Shown: positions 6,318 through 10,463 of the stretch, piece after piece
Layout: every line of letters begins with the position of its first letter
How positions within the stretch are numbered: the stretch's first letter is position 1
NCBI RefSeq assembly: GCF_946480385.1
Contig: NZ_CAMLJP010000162.1
Location: 1 to 10,463 of the forward strand
Source of the DNA: an uncultured Azospirillum sp.
Lineage (GTDB): Bacteria; Pseudomonadota; Alphaproteobacteria; Azospirillales; Azospirillaceae
Direction of reading: 5' to 3'
Length of the DNA: 10,463 nucleotides
Notes under the pieces: generated by a model
Seen by the model: the letters and a program-made list of their open reading frames with translations, nothing else
The model's database searches: none
Told to the model about the DNA's origin: nothing
Made by a program: the position numbers and the translations under genes

Positions 6318-7331
6318 ATGTCTTCGCCACCAGACTGCGATCCCGCGCCGTTGCCCCGGCCGCCCGATGTCCATTTCGACGCCGCCCTGCATCTCCGCCT
6401 GCTGCTGCGCGTCGACCGCACCGAGAGCATCCGGCGGGTTCTGCGCCGCGCGATCCGGGGCGGCGACCGGGTCCTCGATGCCGGCTGCGGTTCCGGCCTG
6501 CTGTCCTTCCTGGCGCTGGAGGCCGGTGCGGCGGAGGTGGTGGCCATCGACCGCGAGAATGTCGATCTGGCACGCGATCTGGCGCGGGCCAATGGCCTGT
6601 CCGACCGCATCCGCTTCATCGAAGGCGACCTGAACGCGCTGGTGGACGGCGAGCCGGCTGGCGGGGAACCCGGCGGCGGGCTGGGGCGCTTCGATGCGAT
6701 TCTGGCCTTCATCTACGCCAATCACATCATCATCGACGAACCGCGGTCGCGGCTGGCCTGCGCCCTGCGGCGGCGCTTCGGCGGTGACGGGTGCCGGATG
6801 GCGCCGGACCGCGTCCGCTATTTCGCGATTCCCTGCGACTGGCCGGGACTCGATCCGCGGACGGAACTGGCCGATCTGCAGCGGTCGGTGGCGGAGATCG
6901 AAACCCGCTACGGCCTGCGGCTCGGCCCGCTGCTGGATGCGGTCGCCGGGCAGATCGGCTTCGAAGGGTCGCGCCCGAACAACTCCGGCGATTATGCCTG
7001 GTCGCCGGCGGCCGGCAGCGGCGGCTACCGCCACCGGCGGGAGGGGCGGTTCCTCGGCCCGCGGCAGGCGGTCGCCGACATCCGCTACGACGGCGGGGCG
7101 GATTTCGACCGCTTGCCGCCCGTCCTGTCGCTGACGATGGAGGCCGACGGCCTGCTGAACGCGGTGATGTGGGTTCAGGAGCTGTGTTTCGGCGAGGATC
7201 TGATCTGGGTGGCGGAATCCTTCAGCCCGGCGGAGACCCCGATTGCGGTGGCGGCCGGCAGCCGGGTGACGCTGCCGCTCGATGAATCCTGGCGCAGGAC
7301 CAACCGGGTCGCGCCAGATCGGGTCGCGTAA
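6318..7331 (+). CDS. PRMT-like class I SAM-dependent methyltransferase
   Basis: This 337-residue protein has a Rossmann methyltransferase core: motif I VLDAGCGSGLLSF (52-64), motif II acidic residue in VVAIDRE (74-80), and GDLNAL (103-108) followed by the motif IV strand FDAILAF (125-131). The next segment, IYANHIIIDEPRSRLACALRRRFGGDG, sits where protein arginine methyltransferases carry the double-E loop and its following helix, and MAPDRVRYFAIP resembles the PRMT strand leading into the beta-barrel. The C-terminal part (about 265-325) contains MWVQ and SPAETPIAVAAGSRVTL, resembling the PRMT barrel. The first double-E glutamate appears to be replaced (AFI instead of SEW), leaving D140/E141, and the Thr-His-Trp motif is not seen. 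A PRMT fold with another substrate is therefore the best guess; the target is unknown. GAGGG lies 8 bases before the ATG. A short low-complexity insert (EPAGGEPGGGLG) lies at 112-123. Confidence 0.8.
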   Translation: MSSPPDCDPAPLPRPPDVHFDAALHLRLLLRVDRTESIRRVLRRAIRGGDRVLDAGCGSGLLSFLALEAGAAEVVAIDRENVDLARDLARANGLSDRIRFIEGDLNALVDGEPAGGEPGGGLGRFDAILAFIYANHIIIDEPRSRLACALRRRFGGDGCRMAPDRVRYFAIPCDWPGLDPRTELADLQRSVAEIETRYGLRLGPLLDAVAGQIGFEGSRPNNSGDYAWSPAAGSGGYRHRREGRFLGPRQAVADIRYDGGADFDRLPPVLSLTMEADGLLNAVMWVQELCFGEDLIWVAESFSPAETPIAVAAGSRVTLPLDESWRRTNRVAPDRVA

Positions 7332-7377
7332 AATCGGACTCGATTTGGAGCGTGAATCCGATCGTCAAACATAAAGC

Positions 7378-7397
7378 TACGGCGTCACTCCGCCGTA
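7378..7397. terminator. Possible bidirectional terminator between convergent genes
   Basis: TACGGCG (7378-7384) and CGCCGTA (7391-7397) form a perfect 7-bp stem with a 6-base loop in the space between the methyltransferase (plus, ends 7331) and the lipoprotein gene (minus, ends 7385). The loop holds the lipoprotein stop codon. On the minus strand the stem is followed by GCTTTATG, a short T-run only. Placement between convergent ends supports termination; the weak T-run limits confidence. Confidence 0.45.
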
Positions 7398-7687
7398 TAT
7401 CCCTTGCGGCGCATGCACTGCGCGAAGATTTCCTTGCGATAGCCGAACTGCGGCGTTTCCGGCAGCGGGCGCAGGGGATAGCCGCGCAGGCGCATGGTGT
7501 TGTCCACCTGCTCGGTGCATTCGTCATAGGCGACGGTCGGCACGTCCGGGCTGGCGGTCCACTCGCGGTAGGCGGGCGGGCTACTGCAGCCGGACAGCAG
7601 GGCCATGGCGGACAGGGCCGCAAACAGGCAGGCCAGCCCCGGCAAGGCAGGCAGGAATCGCGGACGTGCGGTGTCGGTCCCGGTCAT
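7385..7687 (-). CDS. Small putative lipoprotein
   Basis: The 100-residue product starts with a short basic n-region (MTGTDTARPR), a hydrophobic stretch (about 11-31) and the lipobox LLSGC with lipidated Cys34. The mature part (about 66 residues) has Cys57 in YDECTEQ and Cys91 in FAQCMRRKGYTAE at the C-terminus. A terminal C-M-x-x-K-G-Y pattern is frequent in small proteobacterial outer-membrane lipoproteins of unknown function, and the two mature cysteines could form a disulfide. The longer in-frame ORF (to 8068) was rejected because the signal peptide begins at this ATG and the extension runs through the neighbouring gene's leader. AAGGAG lies 13 bases upstream, slightly far. It is divergent from the peptidoglycan-binding protein gene, with 272 bases between them. 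Confidence 0.85.
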   Translation of the reverse strand: MTGTDTARPRFLPALPGLACLFAALSAMALLSGCSSPPAYREWTASPDVPTVAYDECTEQVDNTMRLRGYPLRPLPETPQFGYRKEIFAQCMRRKGYTAE

Positions 7688-7870
7688 GTCTTGCGTCTCG
7701 CTCCTTTTTCGCCCCCGATTTGACGCTACCACGGCCGGGGCTTTCCGATCCATTTTCGCGCACCATTTCCGGGAACGCGCCTTTTCGGCAACGCTGCGCG
7801 GCGGACAACGCAGACGCACCAAAATCGCCGCCGGAAAAGCGACGCAATCTGGTAACACGGTCCTGGCTTT

Positions 7871-7910
7871 CCGCGATTCGCGGGGGGCCTTATTCCCCGG
7901 TTCGGGGGAA
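7871..7910 (+). promoter_or_regulatory. Two adjacent hairpins in the leader of the peptidoglycan-binding protein gene
   Basis: CCGCG (7871-7875) pairs with CGCGG (7879-7883) around ATT. TTCCCC (7893-7898) pairs with GGGGAA (7905-7910) around a 6-base loop. Both lie 50-90 bases before the start codon at 7960, in the gap between the divergent lipoprotein and peptidoglycan-binding genes. They may structure the 5' leader or mark a regulator site. No known riboswitch class is recognised, and I see no clear -35/-10 pair in the gap. Confidence 0.3.
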
Positions 7911-7959
7911 GTGTCGTGGCTCTGAAGTCGGTCTGGCGTCACGGACGGAGGGAGAGGCA

Positions 7960-8913
7960 ATGTCTGGGATTTCGCGGCGGGTGCATGGTGGCGCCGCGGC
8001 GGCGGCTGTCGCGGTTGTGGTGTCGGCTCTGACCATGGGAACGCCCGCTCCGGCAAGGGCGGAAGCATCGGTCGCCGACATCCAGTGGGCGCAGACCATC
8101 CTGAAGGAAAAGGGCTTCAACATCGGCGGCCGGGCCAAGGGCCAGATGACGCCGGAAACCCGTTCCGCACTCAGCGCCTATCAGAAGTCGGTCGGCCTGC
8201 CCGCCACCGGCAACCTCGACCAGGCCACCATCGCCAAGATGATGGGCGAGCGCGAGAAGAAGGCCTCCCCGACCATGGGCAGCCTGTCCAAGAGCCAGGT
8301 CGGCCAGACCCGCCACGAGAAGGAGGTGACTCCGCGCGCCGCCCCGACCGGCCGTGTCGAGTCGGGCAACGAGAGCGTCGGCGGCATGGCCCAGTTCGGC
8401 GGCGCCCCGGTGTCGTCCTCGTCCTCCTCCTCTTCCGCCAGCCACAGCGCGCCCGCCGCCACCCCGGCCGCGCGCCCGTCGGCGACCGCACCGGCTTCCG
8501 CTGCCGCGCCCTCCAGCCCGACGCCCCAGAGCGCGCCGCGCCCATCGACCAACGCATCGGCCAGCGCGGCCGAGGGGCCGGTCCCGCAGGCCGCGCCGCG
8601 CGGGGCTGTTTCGGCGACCACGCCCGACGGCAAGCCGACCCCGGTGGAGGAGCCGGCTGCGGTCGGCGCGGCCCCCTCGGTCTGGCAGTCCAACGCCGCG
8701 CGTGCCGGTGTCGCCGGGCTGCTCGCCGCGACTCTGGGCGGCCTCGGCTTCGCATGGTGGCGCAGCGGCCGGGGCGTCGATCCGCTCAGCCGCGCACCGG
8801 CCGGCGATGACCGTCCGCGCGACACCCGCGTCGAGCCGAGCTTCGGCAGCCCCCGCCGCCGGGAGGAACTGACGCCCGGCCCGCGGCTGACGGCGGAGGC
8901 GCGGCGGCGCTGA
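7960..8913 (+). CDS. Peptidoglycan-binding domain protein with Ala/Pro/Ser linker and membrane segment
   Basis: The 317-residue protein begins with a signal peptide (about 1-34, MSGISRRVHGG, hydrophobic Ala/Val core, likely cleavage after PARA). A PG_binding_1-type three-helix domain follows (about 38-95: IQWAQTILKEKGFNIGG ... LSAYQKSVGLPATGNLDQATIAKMM), the common YQ-x5-L-x2-TG-x-LD signature for binding cell-wall peptidoglycan. A long low-complexity linker (about 100-240) rich in Ala, Pro and Ser includes a run of eight serines (152-159). A second hydrophobic segment (about 249-267) precedes a basic, Pro-rich tail that would be cytoplasmic if this segment spans the membrane. The ATG at 7960 is preceded by GGAGGGAGAGG; the longer ORF from 7666 overlaps the lipoprotein gene and was rejected. 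Likely an envelope protein tying inner membrane to cell wall; no enzymatic domain is seen. Confidence 0.85.
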   Translation: MSGISRRVHGGAAAAAVAVVVSALTMGTPAPARAEASVADIQWAQTILKEKGFNIGGRAKGQMTPETRSALSAYQKSVGLPATGNLDQATIAKMMGEREKKASPTMGSLSKSQVGQTRHEKEVTPRAAPTGRVESGNESVGGMAQFGGAPVSSSSSSSSASHSAPAATPAARPSATAPASAAAPSSPTPQSAPRPSTNASASAAEGPVPQAAPRGAVSATTPDGKPTPVEEPAAVGAAPSVWQSNAARAGVAGLLAATLGGLGFAWWRSGRGVDPLSRAPAGDDRPRDTRVEPSFGSPRRREELTPGPRLTAEARRR

Positions 8914-8924
8914 CCGCCGCCTCC
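8895..8924. terminator. GC-rich hairpin between convergent genes
   Basis: GCGGCGG (8901-8907) pairs perfectly with CCGCCGC (8914-8920) around CGCTGA, which contains the stop codon of the plus-strand gene. The flanking GGAGGC and GCCTCC offer an alternative, longer stem with a 2-base bulge. A short CTCCTTC follows. It lies between the peptidoglycan-binding gene and the convergent zinc-knuckle ORF and may stop transcription from both sides. Confidence 0.45.
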
Positions 8925-8925
8925 T

Positions 8926-9108
8926 TCACATCATCATCGGACAGCCACCCCCGCCGCAGCCACTGGGGGCACAGGCGGGCGTGCAGGCGGGGGCGGGCGC
9001 CGGCTGCGACTTGCCGACGCGCGGGGCCATGATGGCCTTGGCGACCTCGGTGCCGCCGCAGGACGGGCAGGGAATGCCGGCGGCCTTCTTGGCGTCGTAA
9101 TCGGCCAT
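8926..9108 (-). CDS. Small zinc-knuckle protein, probably a 5'-truncated FmdB/DUF1178-like zinc ribbon
   Basis: The 60-residue ORF has ADYDAKKAAGIPCPSCGG at 2-19 and TEVAKAIMAPRVGKS at 20-34, then a Cys/Gly/Pro-rich tail with CTPAC, SGCGGGGC and a final MMM. The pattern D-x-K-x-A-x-G-x-x-C-P-x-C-G-x-x-x-V-x-K-x-x-MAP matches the second half of a zinc ribbon in DUF1178 and FmdB-type proteins, which normally start some 15-20 residues earlier with a Y-x-C-x-x-C knuckle. Here that half is absent. Only four codons before the ATG, in frame, is a TAA stop in A+T-rich DNA, and there is no ribosome binding site. I infer that the start is fortuitous and the gene was cut when the A+T-rich segment arrived. 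It may still be translated; alternatively it is a genuine minimal zinc-knuckle protein with a metal-binding tail. Confidence 0.6.
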   Translation of the reverse strand: MADYDAKKAAGIPCPSCGGTEVAKAIMAPRVGKSQPAPAPACTPACAPSGCGGGGCPMMM

Positions 9109-9129
9109 AATGTTGAATTGTTAAAATGT

Positions 9130-10359
9130 CTAATGCTGCTCTTTAATATCGTTGTTGAACACGTAAATATCGTTGTTGAACACGTACCCGCTAATATATC
9201 TGTTATTTCCTCCGACTTCAATTATAAAGTGAACATGCCAATAATCTCCATCACCTCTCAGTCCAGGACCAAATGATGAGACTTGAATGTCTTTCTGAAA
9301 CGGGCTGATTACAGACAGAACTTCAGAATTCTTGTCGCTTTTTCGATAAACACACACAGGAACTACGCTTTCAGGCAGGGTGTAGTTCACCCAGTGATTT
9401 AACATCTGTAGACGTAATTTTCTCATATGCACTGAGATCATAATATCTATTGTTTTCTCTAGCACATATTCTGCTCGATCTCTTATTCCATCCTCAATTA
9501 ATTTATTGTAATCATATCTCACCAGCCAGTTACCATCACAGTTATAAACTTCCGGAGTAAGGCGCCAAATATTCCAATATACAACATGATCAATTCCATC
9601 TTTTACCAAAATCATATCAAGAGCAGAGTGATCTATTTGTATATAATCAAAAGGAGTTTCTACCCGTTCAGCAATATATTCAGCATTCTGCGTGTAATAA
9701 GGTGCAGAACAGAATGTCATAAATCCGATAGAATTGCTACTATAGCCCTGCTCAAATCGACGGATATCAAACCTATTCTCGATCTGCAGGTATATAGCCT
9801 TACGACAACTAATTAAGCAATTTGCATAATCTCCTGCTAAAAATGATTTTTCAGCTTGAGAGAGTAAATATTTGATTTCACCATCATTTAATATATCCGT
9901 TAAAGATATTGTTGAAAAATTAATGCTAAATACATCTCTGCAGACATCGTCAAAAAATGCTCTAACCGTAATTATCAACCTATTCAAATCATCTCTCTCA
10001 GGCAGAACGCCGTGGTGCTTTGCATTTACCCTCATTTTATTCATTCTAAGTAATGATACTTTATATGGAATATCATACGACTTGAGATCATCCCTCTTTT
10101 TTATAGATTCGCCAACAATAGAGAAATATTTATCAAAGTCTGCTCTTTCCGGTAGCGGGGCATGGAAGTGCTCGGCAAGAGCATGGAGGAAGCTTTCAAC
10201 GGAATCCTGAAGGTTGCAAATTGCAGCTGGCAGCGTTGCATCTCTTTGACTTCTTGCGTTTTCCTCAGCGATCCTGAACTGATGCTTGCAGGCTACAATA
10301 CGGTTAACAAGCTGTTCGGTCAGTTGCATCATCATCTCCGAATGCTCTCGAAACTCCAT
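9130..10359 (-). CDS. HEPN-like protein with C-terminal bacterial SH3-like domain, candidate defence gene
   Basis: The 409-residue product has no recognised name. Residues 1-145 look all-helical and contain RMNKMRVNAKHHG (105-117), where R110-x4-H115 fits the Rx4-6H active-site motif of HEPN domains, a family rich in ribonuclease toxins and antiphage effectors. Residues 153-195 (ILNDGEIKYLLSQAEKSFLA, then GDYANCLISCRKAIYLQIEN) form another helical unit like a HEPN or TPR-like repeat. The middle (200-325) is mixed and aromatic. Residues 332-402 (VPVCVYRKSDKNSEVLSVIS, YWHVHF, SGYVFNND) resemble a bacterial SH3 domain. The extreme C-terminus has YVFNNDI twice in a row from a 21-bp tandem duplication. 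No signal peptide or membrane segment is seen. The start at 10359 lacks a ribosome binding site; ATGs at 10329-10335 follow GGAG and may be the real start (399-401 residues). A cytoplasmic RNA-targeting role is inferred, not shown. Confidence 0.8.
   Translation of the reverse strand: MEFREHSEMMMQLTEQLVNRIVACKHQFRIAEENARSQRDATLPAAICNLQDSVESFLHALAEHFHAPLPERADFDKYFSIVGESIKKRDDLKSYDIPYKVSLLRMNKMRVNAKHHGVLPERDDLNRLIITVRAFFDDVCRDVFSINFSTISLTDILNDGEIKYLLSQAEKSFLAGDYANCLISCRKAIYLQIENRFDIRRFEQGYSSNSIGFMTFCSAPYYTQNAEYIAERVETPFDYIQIDHSALDMILVKDGIDHVVYWNIWRLTPEVYNCDGNWLVRYDYNKLIEDGIRDRAEYVLEKTIDIMISVHMRKLRLQMLNHWVNYTLPESVVPVCVYRKSDKNSEVLSVISPFQKDIQVSSFGPGLRGDGDYWHVHFIIEVGGNNRYISGYVFNNDIYVFNNDIKEQH
9145..9186. 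repeat. Perfect 21-bp tandem duplication inside the 3' end of the HEPN-like gene
   Basis: Positions 9145-9165 and 9166-9186 are identical 21-base units placed head to tail. Because 21 is a multiple of three, the reading frame is preserved and the protein gains a second YVFNNDI just before its last five residues. Exact identity suggests a recent slippage or duplication event. Confidence 0.95.
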
Positions 10360-10463
10360 TCGACAATAATATTAAACTAATTGCATAGAATATAGAGAAG
10401 GAACTCAGCGCCTATGCCGGCTCCGCCAACATCCTGGGAGACGTCAGGTCAGTCGCGTCGTTC
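10360..10463. other. Right flank: upstream region of the HEPN-like gene and return to GC-rich DNA
   Basis: The first 40 bases are A+T-rich and would contain the promoter of the HEPN-like gene (minus strand); no clear -35/-10 pair is visible. From about 10401 the sequence is GC-rich again. On the plus strand an ATG at 10414 follows GAGAAGGAA (10395-10403) and opens a frame to the window end (MPAPPTSWETSGQSRR); an overlapping frame reads KELSAYAGSANILGDVRSV from about 10398. Too little sequence is present to decide whether either is a gene. Confidence 0.3.

Larger units (their letters stand above)
9109..10400. mobile_element. A+T-rich inserted segment (genomic island fragment, boundaries approximate)
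   Basis: Base composition changes abruptly at the zinc-knuckle start codon (9108) from strongly GC-rich to A+T-rich, and returns to GC-rich near 10400. Codon use inside, with many AAT, ATA and TTA codons, is unlike any other gene in the window, pointing to horizontal transfer. The segment holds one gene and no recognisable transposase, integrase, tRNA or terminal repeat. Imperfect inverted similarity between the two ends (around 9114-9126 and 10370-10386) is too weak to call a terminal repeat. The mechanism of entry is therefore unknown; the right boundary could lie beyond the window. Confidence 0.55.

Noticed and set aside
3486..7034. A 1182-codon open frame on the minus strand
   Set aside because: It runs antisense to three well-supported plus-strand genes (sulfotransferase-like, chemoreceptor, methyltransferase), crosses their intergenic gaps, and is rich in Arg/Gly/Ala/His/Gln/Asp with no domain. 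Long antisense frames are expected in very GC-rich DNA.
7666..7959. N-terminal extension of the peptidoglycan-binding protein
   Set aside because: It overlaps the lipoprotein 5' end, contains no signal peptide in a usable position, and a strong ribosome binding site and signal peptide occur at 7960.
9586..10380. Plus-strand ORFs of 72-112 codons within the A+T-rich segment
   Set aside because: They are antisense to the 409-codon gene, lack ribosome binding sites and have no recognisable domain; none makes a credible antitoxin partner.
9109..10400. Terminal inverted repeats or target-site duplication bounding the A+T-rich segment
   Set aside because: Only imperfect A+T-rich similarity such as AATTGTTAAA against AATTAGTTTAA was found; this is expected by chance in such sequence, and no short direct repeat at the junctions was convincing.
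1..10463. CRISPR arrays, tRNA or rRNA genes
   Set aside because: No regularly spaced direct repeats of CRISPR length and no cloverleaf or rRNA-like sequence was noticed on either strand.

Overview
The window is high-GC DNA with codon use and gene content typical of an alphaproteobacterium, most likely an Azospirillum-like member of the Rhodospirillales/Azospirillaceae. This is inferred from the HIG1 protein / PduO-type cobalamin adenosyltransferase / EtfB cluster, the sCache-HAMP chemoreceptor and the overall base composition, not from a database search. One 1.3 kb stretch near the right end (about 9109-10400) is A+T-rich and clearly foreign to the rest.

Layout. Positions 1-1046, minus strand: a metabolic cluster read as small twin-membrane HIG1-type protein, then cob(I)alamin adenosyltransferase (9 bp gap), then, after a 187-bp gap with its own strong sigma70-like promoter, the start of etfB (electron transfer flavoprotein beta), cut by the window edge. 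Positions 1187-3104, plus strand: a Tat-exported family 1 glycoside hydrolase followed closely by a small C-terminally anchored membrane protein of unknown function. Positions 3105-3500 hold no gene; the second half is A+T-rich and ends in a 9-bp inverted repeat. Positions 3501-7331, plus strand: a sulfotransferase-like protein, a methyl-accepting chemotaxis protein, a short decanucleotide tandem repeat and a PRMT-like SAM-dependent methyltransferase. Positions 7385-7687, minus: a 100-residue lipoprotein, convergent with the methyltransferase across a possible bidirectional terminator. Positions 7960-8913, plus: a secreted or membrane-anchored peptidoglycan-binding-domain protein with a long Ala/Pro/Ser linker, convergent over a GC hairpin with a 60-residue zinc-knuckle ORF (8926-9108, minus).

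The zinc-knuckle ORF starts exactly where base composition switches to A+T-rich. Its sequence looks like the inside of a FmdB/DUF1178-type zinc ribbon whose first CxxC knuckle is missing, so it is probably a remnant cut by the inserted DNA. The insert carries one gene (9130-10359, minus): a 409-residue protein with an Rx4H motif of the kind found in HEPN ribonuclease domains, a second helical region and a C-terminal bacterial SH3-like domain that ends in a perfect in-frame 21-bp duplication. This gene is the best candidate for an undescribed system; an antiphage or toxin role is a hypothesis from domain type and context.

The other genes are mostly housekeeping or environmental-response functions (beta-oxidation/electron transfer, cobalamin, sugar hydrolysis, chemotaxis, cell envelope). 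Apart from the HIG1-ATR-EtfB cluster I see no evidence that they form one pathway.
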